Shown: one piece after another, positions 54,205-64,000 of the stretch
Position numbering within the stretch: the first letter of the stretch is position 1
Layout of the letters: every line of letters begins with the position of its first letter
The notes under the pieces: generated by a model
Told to the model about the DNA's origin: nothing
Databases searched by the model: none
What the model saw: the letters and a program-made list of their open reading frames with translations, nothing else
Program-made: the position numbers and the translations under genes
From: Macrolepiota albuminosa
Lineage: Eukaryota; Basidiomycota; Agaricomycetes; Agaricales; Agaricaceae
Direction: 5' to 3'
Length of the DNA: 64,000 nt
NCBI GenBank assembly: GCA_027475525.1
Contig: JAMWFC010000009.1
Coordinates: 372,001 to 436,000, forward strand

Positions 54205-57200
54205 CGACGACCAACTGGACCTTGCAAACCCGTGAAAATTAACTTACCAACCCTAGAGATCGTTTGATCTCCCAGATACAACATGCATACCTTTTTATAC
54301 CGGTAGAGGATAACATTTAATGTACTTAGCTTTGTATACTCAAACTATTTATGCTGAAGAGGAACCGAATGTATATGATTTTCCAGTCTCAAGGAGTCTG
54401 ATTGATTGGTCACTGAGGGATTTTGGTCTCTAATTGTCAATGATGGACTTTGACGTCGTCCATACGTCGTTCATGCAGCTCCATTACCGATTCGTCATTT
54501 TTGTACCGATTTTGTATAAATCAATTTCTGAGTTTGCTTGCAAAATCTGTCGGAGGAGTCCAATTGAAGCGCCACACTCCTTGGATAGATGGAGTAGCCA
54601 TTGATCTATTTGTGAAAACTTCTGGTTCCACTCGGACGCGATTGAGAACAATAGTTATCATTGAGATGGAGTAGCCATTGATCTATTTGTGAAAACTTCT
54701 GGTTCCACTCGGACGCGATTGAGAACAATAGTTATCATTGAGTAGCATTAACGCTGGCAGATCATCACCGCTGAAGACCGTTTCGTCCGATATCTTATGC
54801 GAACACCTGAAAAACAATTTCGCCACACTTCCAAGTATGTGATGCAGTTTACTCCTTTTTATTTTTCGCGCACCCGCTCTGGACCCTGTCATATTCAACA
54901 TCCAGCTGGGCATCGAGCCTCTTGGTCTAGTATCTAGCTCTTTTGAACAGAAATTCTAGTCCAGGATCGTTTTTGGATAGGGCTTTCTCAGCCCTACCGG
55001 TTGAAAACAGGAGACCTCTTGGCATCGACGTGCGGGAATATTGCAACAAGGCCCCGCCGATGCCGTTGTTCTGTTTCACCTTGACTGTGAATCTTTGACT
55101 TGGACGCTGCCGTTGGGAAAGCGCACCCGAACGTCGTAATTTAAGTAAGTACTCCGCCCGTCATAAAGTTAAAAGGGCATCACGTAGGCTTCAATCTCGT
55201 TTGCTTGCGCCACTGTCCTTCTATGTGACAAATACGGTAGAAGACGCTACGCAAATGCTTCGAAAGAGTATGTGTCAGTGACGTGATTCTGAATCAAGCA
55301 AGGATTTCAACGCGATATGTCAGAGAAGTTGGTAGGGAAAACTCCGGCTGTCTACTTGTATAACTTGCGATTTTTTCATATCGCTGGCCTAGAGCTCGAG
55401 GTGAACAGGAGGCTTACAGGTCCGGGAATAACAAGCAGTCCAAAGTGTGGATCACGGAGACCGGTACCTAGTACCGAGAACATGGCTCGGTTTGCAGCCC
55501 TTATTTGGGCCTCGAGTGCTTAAACACTCAAATCTGACGGCATGCCAACTTCCTTCAAGGTTGAAACAAGTGCATGGGCTGACCAATCATAGTTATCAAA
55601 GATAAAATCAAATGTCTTTCTGAAGGAATTTTCTGCACAAGCCAAGCACGATCAGCAATGCTCCATAAACTTCAAAGTAAGTAAGGCAGCACCATCGCGG
55701 GTTGATGCGGAAGAGAGTGCGCAGCTTATTCCAGTAGATAGTGCAATCAATTCCAACTATGTACACAAGAAGGCTATGTAATTGTGATAGAGAATCTACT
55801 ACCTATGTACAAATGGAGACTTGATGGTCATGCCCTGGAGTTAACAGCTTAAGCAGTGTCCATGTGACTGTACAGGGGACTGGCAGAGAAGACATAAATT
55901 AGAACGCTGGTCCACGAGTGGGTGTTCACAAGACATCAAAGAGTTTGTTGTCAGGCGCACATTTGTAGTAAGATACCGAACAGCTGACTCGACGGCCATG
56001 TGGGTCTAGGTACCAGTGAAGAGGTTATTAGAGAGACGACGACTGAAGAAGTCTGTCAACAAGTGGCGTGATGCTGAAAAGGTTGAAACTACATGGACGG
56101 CGGTCCAGATTCTCTTTTGATCTTTCATCGCCCCGAGTTTTTCATGTATCACGGATCCATTGAGACCTTACAAGAACCTGGAGTACCCGGAGAAAACACA
56201 GAAAAGAGGCTCAGTAAAATACCAAATCCCGAACACAGACTAGATTGACAGACATCCACTGAATCCCAGAAGAAGCAGGGGAAACTTTGCTTTAGATGAT
56301 CAGTAGCTGATGCGAGATATAGCAGAGGTGTATTTCTGTACGAGCACTAGATAGATCAATTATACTTTCATTGACTTTCAGGTAGCTGACGAAGCTGTTT
56401 CACATATGAGGAATAGTTTTAAAGCCATTCACCGTACTGGAGTGTAGAGACGTTGATAAACTTGCTCAGGAAGGACCCGGGTTAGTAATGATAGAAGCGT
56501 GACCATTAGCAAGAAACAGTGTGGGCTGGGTAAAAGGAGAAACTGGCGGAATGATCAAAGTTTCTGTACAAAAAATCTTGTCAAGATAGTCAACGTCATG
56601 GACACCACAGACGACTTTTTATCATGTGGCTATCAAGCGATCGAAGGTTCAAAACTGAGCGTTTGATTTAAACGACATTTAGATGTCTCAGTATTTCACA
56701 TAAGTCGTTGTTCGTGTTCTCCAATTGCAGCGCAAAAGGGCGCATGGTTTTTTGGTGTTTCTTGAGAAAGAGCAGCCTTCAGAAGAGAGCAAACACAACA
56801 ATGCCGATTCTTTCACACGAGATTACAACATTTTGGGTCTTGAGAATGGTCAGGGAGTGAGCTGTAAGACTAAAGCTGAGATCAGAGCCCTGAAGCTCGT
56901 TCGATGAGGCATGGTGCCATCACGTAGCTTGTTGTGGAGCCTGGTAATGTATATTCGCGGGAATTGAGTTCTGCATGGTCAAGCTCTCCAAAAACGCGGG
57001 TCCAGCTTCGTAGCAGAGTCAACGTAGGTCCGTAACATGCCGACGACGACGGGTTATCGAGCACAGAAGTCGCTCAAGGACAACCGAGTATGAGAGTCTT
57101 TTAGCTATTTAGGCTGAATTACCATTTGTTGAGACAGAATTCGAAATTCAAACCGTGGGAGTAAGTATGATCTATGATCGTTTCACATTTTGTTTGCGAG

Positions 57201-57503
57201 TATGGCTGCCGTGGGCCGCCACCTCGGCAAATTCGACCTCGGAGGTGGGTCCCTCCTCTTTTTACCTCGACAGCGGCTACAAACTGCTCAGCTCCGAATG
57301 GTCAAGCTGATACTATGATGGAACTGAGAGCTTTCGTACCTGGACCCCACCTGAGTCTCATGTCAGTCATCGATTTCCAACTTACGGTCTTAGCAAAGCT
57401 GTTCTAGAAGTTGGTTCGGAGTAAACGCGTTCAACGTTAAATATGATGGGACATCTAGCACTTTTATTGCAAGCTTCGCTTTCCTTGCGTTGTCAACGAA
57501 GAT
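54205..57503. other. Long region without a recognised gene
   Basis: About 3.3 kb with no convincing coding sequence apart from short stop-bounded frames (55317-55523, 57174-57407). It holds the 77-bp tandem duplication at 54588-54741, and a small inverted repeat AGGGCT...AGCCCT near 54980. The promoter of the desaturase gene should be in the last few hundred bases. Confidence 0.4.
54588..54741. repeat. Tandem duplication, 2 x 77 bp
   Basis: GATGGAGTAGCCATTGATCT through AGTTATCATTGA occurs twice head to tail, 77 bp apart (54588 and 54665). I see no differences between the copies, so it appears recent. It is noncoding as far as I can tell. Confidence 0.9.
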
Positions 57504-59266
57504 ATGGGTTCCTCAAATCGCGTCGAGAATTATAACGAAGATGAGCTTCCTGCTTATACCCCTATGCCATGGTATGTTCGACTCAATAGTGATTTTTCGT
57601 TGTAGTGCCTAACGCTGCCTAAAGGTCTCTCAAAGAAATTCGCGATGCGATTCCACCTCGTCTCTTTGTTCGCGACACTGTTAGAGGCTTAATGTATCTA
57701 GCTCGTGACCTTCTTTTGGCCGCAGCTGCTTGGTCCTTAGCAACATACATCGATCCTTTCTTCAAGCAGGTTCAAACTATCGACCTCCTTACCCCGGTTG
57801 GTGCTGAGATCACGCGCTGGGCTGCGTGGTGCGTCTAGTAAGAATGAGTCCTTTACAAATTACGGATCTTTTCATTGAAAACTGGTATGCAGTTGGTGGT
57901 TTCAGGGTCTGATCTTCACTGGTATCTGGGTTATCGGTCATGAGGTACTCAACAATGTAAGAAATTTCTTGTACTTCGCTAAGAGAAAGAAATAGTGCGG
58001 ACATGGCGCTTTTTCTGACCACAAGATTGTTAACGATATCATTGGCTTTGTAAGTTGAAATTCTAGCAGCTTGTTTTCATATTAGATCAAGTTTACCAGA
58101 TTACCCACACTTTCCTCTGGACTCCTTATTTCAGCTGGAAGATCTCTCACCACCGCCACCATAGCAATCACGCTTCTATGGAACGTGATGAAGTTTATGT
58201 TCCCAAGACGCGCTCCGACCTCGGTCTCCAGAAAGATGGCCATCCTGACCTTGATTATGACGAAATTTTGGGTGATACCCCCATCTACACTCTCTACATG
58301 CTCATCCGTCAACAAGTCCTTGCCTTTCCGGCATATCTTTGTAAGTTGTTTCTTGCGAATAGGCTATCATTCCTGATTTTAGCATCAGTGTTTAACGTCT
58401 CCGGCCAGAAGACCTATCCCAAATGGACCAATCACTTTGATCGTGAGTATTGTGATCTAATTTTTTGTACGAATTGACCAACAATCTCCATCAGCCAACT
58501 CTATCTTGTTCACAAAGGCTCAGCGCAATGTGGTCATCCTCTCAAACATAGGCATTGCAGTCATGGTTTGGGCTGTAAGCTATTCTAGCTCGGTCTGGGG
58601 TGCCTCCGAGGTCATCAAGTACTACGGTATCCCATGGCTTGGGGTCTCCCACTGGTGTAGGTCCTTGACAACCAAGATGGTTTAATTTATCTGATTACGG
58701 TCCAGTCATCATGATCACCTATCTCCACCACACTGATCCCGTCCTGCCTCATTATCGTGGCAAACAGTGGAACTTCCAGCGTGGCGCCGCTGCGACTGTC
58801 GATCGTCCCGTGTTAGGCTGGCAGGGACGTTTTTTTTTGCATGATGTCGCCCATTTCCACGTCATTCACCACGTAAGTTTCACCTCTGTGCGACGTAGAA
58901 GCAGAGTTTATTGACTTTGGCTTAGTTCTTCCCCAAGATGCCCTTCTGTTCGTACAATTTTTTCAAATGAATAACGTTAAACTAACGTTTTGCACTACAG
59001 ACCATGGACCCGAGGCGACGGAGCATTTGAAGGCGTTCATTGGTGATTACTACGTCTCTTCCGATGAGCCTGCGTTTGTTGCTCTCTGGAACAACTATAA
59101 CAAGTGTCAATTCGTCGAAGATGAAGGTCATTCCAACTTGGGAGCTAGGAAGCTTTCGTATTACTGATCCTTGAACTTAGGCGACGTCCTATTCTATAGG
59201 GACAAGGAGGGAAAGGCAGCCCGCCGTCCTGCAGACCAGTATAGAGTTAACACTAAGTCCGAGTAA
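57504..59266 (+). CDS. Delta-12 (omega-6) fatty acid desaturase
   Basis: A membrane di-iron enzyme of the ER that introduces the second double bond into oleoyl lipids to make linoleate. Eleven exons (57504-57571, 57625-57828, 57893-57944, 57996-58049, 58100-58340, 58383-58442, 58495-58656, 58706-58872, 58926-58947, 59001-59126, 59181-59266) give 413 aa. The three histidine boxes are present: HECGH (107-111), HHRHH (143-147) and HVIHH (332-336). Other landmarks are GLIFTGIWVIG, HTFLWTPYFSWKISH, TYLHHTDPVLPHY, HGPEATEHLKAFIGDYY. Hydrophobic spans fit four transmembrane helices. The first His box is split by an intron between Glu and Cys, and exon 9 has only 22 nt. Delta-12 and delta-15 desaturases share these motifs, so regioselectivity is inferred. 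No lesion is seen. Confidence 0.92.
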
Positions 59267-60656
59267 ATCGCATTACTTAGACTCCTAGATTCGACCGACG
59301 ATCCGCCGGCTACTTAGTTAAATGTTGATACTTTACGTATATCTCGTCTTGTATATATACTAACTGAAGAGAATGTTGTGTGCGTGATTGGTCCGGATCC
59401 TGTATATGGTCTCGTAACAAAGGGGAATTTACTATGATCACTGCCCCTTGAAGAAGCATTATGTACCGTAAGTGATTGTATCACGATAAGACTTCGTCCG
59501 AAGTACTATGTAATTCCATGGCTTAGTATGGACTAATTAAAAATATGAGCTATGCCCCCCCTCTCCCCAAATCAATGTTTAATTCCAGCCTGAACCTCAC
59601 TTCTGTTAGTCCTGCATGCCCACAAATGGCAACACCATTGACCTCAATCATTCACAATCGCCCACTCACTATATCACATCCCTCTGACCACTCTTGCAAT
59701 TATCTAGAGACAATGGCATAGTCCAATTGTTATTCTTAGAAGTACATATATATATTCTCCTCTCTCTGTACTCAACCCTCTCAGCTAGAGGGTGAGCTCA
59801 CAACCTTATTTATTCAGACAATACTAATACTGTACCCATAGAGTTATTCACATGACCATAATGAATTCAACATTAGGTTCTAACAACTTCATTTGGTTAA
59901 GGCCTGGTTTATTTTTCCAACTCAAGACTTAAATCCAGCCTCAATCTTACTGCTTTGTTTGAAAAATAAATGCTTATATCCAGCCACAACATCACTTTGT
60001 TTGATAAGGGCTTTCTTTACAAAATTAAATGCTTAGATCCCTCAACCTCACTTTATTTAGTTAAGGCCTTGCTGTAAGAAATTCAAGCTTAGATTTAGCA
60101 TCAACCTCCTTTTGTTCAGTTAAGGCTTTGTTTTGAGAAACTCAATGTGTAAGGGCGACCTCTGGAGGCTATGGCTCAGTCACACAGCTGGCAGAGGGAG
60201 ATCCAAAGAGAACAAGTCTAGGGATTCTCTATGCCAGGATTGATGCTTCTGGGGCCTCTGAAGCATGGGAAACAACTGTACAGGACAATAGAACCTTAAA
60301 AATTCAAAAATTGCCTGAACAAACAAGTGCACAAATAAGGCAGGAAAACTCCAGACTTTGGAGATCAGAAAGGCAAATTCCAGCTTATATAAGTGATCTG
60401 TATACAGTGTTGAAAAAGCCACACTTGTCTGAATGATAGCTAAAGAATCAGAGCATCTCAAAGCTAAAAGTAGTACTAATAGATAGTGTTGAAAGAATAG
60501 AAACAGTATAGTGAAGGAATGACAGAAGAAATAAGAAAATAAATGAAAAAAGAATGAAGGAATAAAAAGTGAAAGAGAGAAGAAATGAGGAGTCTATTGA
60601 CATCAGCTTACTCTGGTCTATTTGTATGTGTATTTATCCAGGGTCATCTTCAACAA

Positions 60657-60658
<2 letters not shown>
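59267..60658. other. Intergenic after desaturase, repeat-containing
   Basis: No coding gene recognised. It includes degenerate ~58-bp repeats at 59894-60154 and AT-rich sequence up to the LINE poly-A tail. The minus-strand frame at 60180-60461 has no known features. Confidence 0.4.
59894..60154. repeat. Degenerate tandem repeat, about 4-5 units of 57-66 bp
   Basis: Units begin with GTTAAGGCC or variants at about 59894, 60003, 60060 and 60119, followed by a T-rich stretch, AACTCAAGCTTAGATCCAGC-like sequence and CAACCTCACTTTGTTT. Similarity is partial, so this is an old minisatellite. Confidence 0.6.
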
Positions 60659-60695
<37 letters not shown>

Positions 60696-63040
60696 GTGTA
60701 GCGTTTGGTTTGGTGACATGACCGACGCTAATGTCGTCTCCACGCTACCCGCTGTTGTCGCGGGGGGTTAAAACCCCGCTCAGAATCGATTGTACACCCC
60801 CAGGGAAATGCTTTACGCACGACGTGTGGGGCTCTGAGTCCCCCCTGCCCGTGGCCTTACCCCTTTTCCACCTCCCCCTTACCCTACTCCCTCGTCCTCA
60901 CCTCTCTGGCCACGGGAGGGTTCTATACCCACTAAAACCCCGGTAATCTCTGTCCAGTCCTCTGGGAGTTCGTCCTCATTTTTCAGAAGGCCCTCCCAGG
61001 TCAATAAAACTATTTGCTTACAGGTTGCTTTTTTCCTGTACTTAGGGCTTGTTAAGCTTTGATCTAATGATATTCTTTCGTTTATGCATTTCTCCCATCT
61101 CTTGAGTATCTCCGCCGTCGAGAATGGAAGGTTTTCATTCGCGATTACTCTTTCGCATCTCAGCTTCCAGATCAGATGGGCGGATTCTATCATCAGAATT
61201 TGGTATAGCCTGGCCTTCCCAGTGATTGCTTTCCCATGGTTGTCATGGAAGACGGCAAGGGGAGCCGCCAGGATGGTTCCCAGCACCGGTTTGTACCATT
61301 CGCCGTTAAACTTCCTTCCCCAGAGTGCTTCGGTCCTTGACCATACTTCCTTCTGGCCTGGTGAATCACACTCCGTTAGGATATGTCCCATTGTTTCTAA
61401 AGTGTGGCAATGGGTGCACTCAGCCCTTCCTTGCTGTTCCTCACTAAAGGAGGGTCTTAGCCATTTCGACCCCACCATGTAAGCGTCATGGGCTGTCATC
61501 CAGAGGAAGTACCTAGCCTGTCTCGAGAAATCCTTATGTCTGATCTTCATCCAAAACTTTTCGCTCATCGGGCGCGCGCCGAAAATCTCCTCCGCACAGT
61601 CCTTTATGTGCAGCAGGGTTGACTCTGTGTGGGAGCGCGTGATGCCCTTGGATTCTCTTATTTTTGTGTTTATTGCTTTGTAGGCCCGGGACTGGGTCAT
61701 TTTACTCAGTTTGGCTCCTGACACCTGGAGACGTGGGTCCAGTGACAAATCTATGGCTGATTCGGGGGTGTCTAATGCTTCTCTCGCAAGATTATCAGCC
61801 CCGTCATTCCTTTCGTGCCCACTGTGGCCCTTTACCCACTTCAACTTGGTTTCGGTATGCCTCCTCCGGGCTCTTTCTACCGCTAGTCTTATCAGGGCAG
61901 GGTTTGCCGTGTTAAGGTAGCCCTCATCCTCGTTTTTAATCAGGTGTTTGGTGACCGCATTTATGACATATCGGGAGTCTAGTTCGACGTAGAGGTTCCC
62001 GTCTAGTGGGGCGTGTTCGACGGCTTCTTTAAATGCTAGGAGCTCGTCTGTCTGGTTTGACTGGGTCATGCTCTCTGGCACACGTACACTGATGTTTCCT
62101 TCGTCATCAGCGCCGTAGAATACCCCTGCCCCCGCCCGTGCGCTTTCTGTCCCATTGTCAGTGCAGGAACCGTCTGTCGCTAGTAAATAGTTGGCACGGG
62201 CTTCCTGTGGGGGGCCCAGCTGAGGTAGGTCGTCGCCGGTGTTCCCAGCCGTGAAGATCCTGACAGGGGACCTAGGGTTATCAACCTTTTCCGGAAGGTT
62301 AACCACCCATCTTCACTCCGATCTTCATCCTCGTCTCCTTCCTCTTGGTGGGGCATGTCAGGGATGGGACTCCTGGGGTCCCATTTCGGGGGGAGAGTAT
62401 CCAGGAGCGCCTTTGCTCTCGTTGCGCAGCTGTGTCAGGGATGGGACTCCTGGGGTCCCATTTCGGGGGGAGAGTATCCAGGAGCGCCTTTGCTCTCGTT
62501 GCGCAGCTGTGGGGCGTCATACACCCGTACAGCTCCTCCCACTCGTTGCATCCAGTGCACTCACATTCGTCCGATGGGCGATGCAGGGGGCTAGTTAGGA
62601 GCTCGGCAGCCTTCTCTGCCTCACCCACTGTGCAGACTTTGTGTTGGTCTCTAAGGCAAATGCTCGGGCCCTTGTTCAGGTAACGAATCTTCTTGTTGGC
62701 ATTGCTGTGGTACCATATCGGTCTCTCTCTTAGGACGTTCTTTTCGAAGGCGATGCCCTCGGAGCGAACACCATAGGTTTTTGCCACCCTCAGTAGGTCC
62801 AGAATGTCGCCGCTTGATCCCGCTTTCCTGCTGTAATACGGTTTCCAGGATTGGAGGAACACATTTATTCTCACAGTGGGGCTTGTGTTTTGCTCAGTTT
62901 GGGGGATGTTACGGGCCAGGAGGGCGTCGGGGGCCCAGGCTCAGGTATTGCTTGAGCCACATTACTGCTATCGCTTCATTCCTAGCCTTTATGTTCAGTA
63001 GGGCACGTCCTCCCTCCTTTATTGGAGCGCAGATTGTGAG
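60659..63040 (-). mobile_element. Non-LTR (LINE) retrotransposon, 3' part
   Basis: Minus strand. Nearest the gap, PIKEGGRALLNIKARNEAI is the end of a reverse transcriptase. Next comes a linker frame (62874-62299). The frame 62306-60879 then encodes an RNase H domain (LLATDGSCTDNG, YVELDSRYVINAV, LKWVKGHSGHERNDGADNLA) and a zf-RVT-like region (RYFLWMTAHDAYMVGSKW, CTHCHTLETMGHILTEC). About 190 bp below the stop, 36 consecutive T on the plus strand (60659-60694) are its poly-A tail, marking the true 3' end. The linker and RNase H parts are in different frames and a 77-bp duplication sits between them, so this copy is inactive. The 5' part is lost in the gap at 63041. Confidence 0.9.
62358..62511. 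repeat. Tandem duplication, 2 x 77 bp, inside the LINE
   Basis: TCAGGGATGGGACTCCTGGG through GTTGCGCAGCTGTG occurs twice, at 62358 and 62435. Seventy-seven is not a multiple of three, so the duplication shifts the reading frame of the element. Confidence 0.9.
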
Positions 63041-63140
63041 NNNNNNNNNNNNNNNNNNNNNNNNNNNNNNNNNNNNNNNNNNNNNNNNNNNNNNNNNNNN
63101 NNNNNNNNNNNNNNNNNNNNNNNNNNNNNNNNNNNNNNNN
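63041..63140. other. Assembly gap of 100 N
   Basis: Exactly 100 undetermined bases, the usual placeholder for a gap of unknown size. The sequence on the two sides belongs to different transposon types on opposite strands. Confidence 0.98.
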
Positions 63141-64000
63141 AAGCCCGAAGTGCACCCGGAAAATCCTAATATCCGCATGGCGCTATGGGACTTCTTCCAA
63201 TTGGTCAACCGGGTGCTTCAGCGCATGAAATATTGTGGTGGAACGTTCTCAGGACACAAGTTGGTTCTTTGCGCGCCACAATTTAAAATTTTAGGACACG
63301 TTTGCACGCCAGAAGGCAGGATCCCTGAGGAGAGCCGGTTAGCGCTTCTAGAGAAGTGGGGAGTCTGCCATAACCTCTCGGAAGTTCGCGCGTTTCTAGG
63401 CACGGTAGGCGTGCTGCGCATGTTCATACACCATTTTTCACATCGAGCGCACGCGCTAAATCGCCTAACTCGTTCAGGGGTCCCCTTCGAATTCGGACCC
63501 GACCAAATTAACGCCCAAAAAGACTTAGTAAAGGCACTGCAGGAAGCGAAGCCATTGGTACCCATCGATTATACTACATCCGACCCAGTTATACTTGCCG
63601 TCGACACCTCTTACATCGCGGTTGGCTTCTTTTTATGTCAATGTGATAGCGCGAATCGAAAAATCAGACGCTACAATCGCTTCGGATCGATTACCCTTAA
63701 CGACAGAGAATCGCGCTACAGTCAGCCCAAACTGGAATTATATGGACTGTTTCGAGCGTTCCAGGCGCTGCGCATGTATCTTATTGGGGTTCGAAACCTG
63801 ATTGTCGAAGTGGACGCACGCTACATCAAAGGAATGCTTCAGAATCCAGACATTCAACCTTCGGCTAGCATGAATCGCTGGGTGGTAGCGATACTAATGT
63901 TCCACTTCGAGCTCGTGCATGTCAAAAGTGCGTTTCATGGACCTGATGGACTATCTAGGCGACCTAGGCAACCGGAGGACAAAGCGCTAGACGAAAGCGA
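63141..64000 (+). mobile_element. Ty3/gypsy LTR retrotransposon polyprotein fragment
   Basis: The frame starting at 63141 is open to the window end without a stop (286 codons). It encodes the C-terminal part of a reverse transcriptase (FSGHKLVLCAPQFKILGHVC, then the connection region RAFLGTVGVLRMFIHHFS) and an RNase H domain (ILAVDTSYIAVGFFLCQ, ESRYSQPKLELYGLFRAFQA, LIVEVDARYIKGML, HGPDGLSRRP). This order and the HGPDGLSR motif are typical of Ty3/gypsy elements. The upstream part is in the gap and the integrase would lie beyond 64000. No frameshift is seen, so the copy may be young. Confidence 0.88.

Noticed and set aside
62358..62511. The 77-bp duplication as the only cause of the LINE frame break
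   Set aside because: Removing one copy does not bring the linker and RNase H frames into register, so at least one more indel must exist.

Overview
The window is genomic DNA of a basidiomycete fungus, most likely a mushroom-forming agaricomycete. The reasons are dense genes split by many introns of about 45-90 nt, a DUF6534-type membrane protein, an F-box/LRR protein, an agaricomycete-style kinase relic, and fungal versions of IRE1, SET1 and JIP5. Exon structures were derived by joining conserved protein segments across GT-AG (occasionally GC-AG) junctions and checking that phases add up. They are homology-guided inferences, with no transcript data behind them.

Layout. 1-0.7 kb: the end of a DUF6534-like membrane protein (-), then a 4 x 55 bp tandem repeat at 1.8-2.0 kb. 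2.7-20 kb, plus strand: a molybdopterin-binding-domain protein, a small cupin, the unfolded-protein-response sensor IRE1, an F-box protein, the ribosome-biogenesis WD40 protein JIP5, a mitochondrial ALDH7-type aldehyde dehydrogenase, and a hypothetical coiled-coil protein. 22.9-27.7 kb, minus strand: the H3K4 methyltransferase SET1 in a GC-rich island, with an initiator-Met tRNA gene just upstream. 29.3-35.0 kb: two tandem copies (-) of an unknown coiled-coil gene; the second is decayed. 35.9-38.3 kb: cytosolic arginyl-tRNA synthetase. 38.7-42.7 kb: a mosaic of duplicated pieces, namely a UDP-glucose dehydrogenase pseudogene, a SET1 5'-end pseudogene, a second tRNA-iMet copy and a third coiled-coil paralogue. 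44-45.6 kb: a broken protein kinase. 46.3-48.1 kb: intact UDP-glucose dehydrogenase. 51.4-54.2 kb: acyl-CoA-synthetase-like AMP-forming ligase. 57.5-59.3 kb: delta-12-type fatty-acid desaturase. 59.3-64 kb: repeats, a minus-strand LINE with its poly-A tail, a 100-N assembly gap, and a Ty3/gypsy fragment running off the end.

Most intact genes are single-copy housekeeping genes (ER stress, chromatin, translation, ribosome assembly, lysine and aldehyde metabolism, UDP-glucuronate supply, lipid activation and desaturation) and do not form a pathway cluster. The unusual part is 27-43 kb. There the block SET1 5' end / tRNA-iMet / coiled-coil gene occurs twice in the same order and orientation, and the coiled-coil gene occurs three times. 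Its product is built from near-perfect 11-residue (hendecad) repeats, which I consider the most novel object here. Other notable points are at least three GC-AG introns, an 11-nt microexon, and several stop-free introns whose length is a multiple of three, one directly in front of the IRE1 kinase P-loop.
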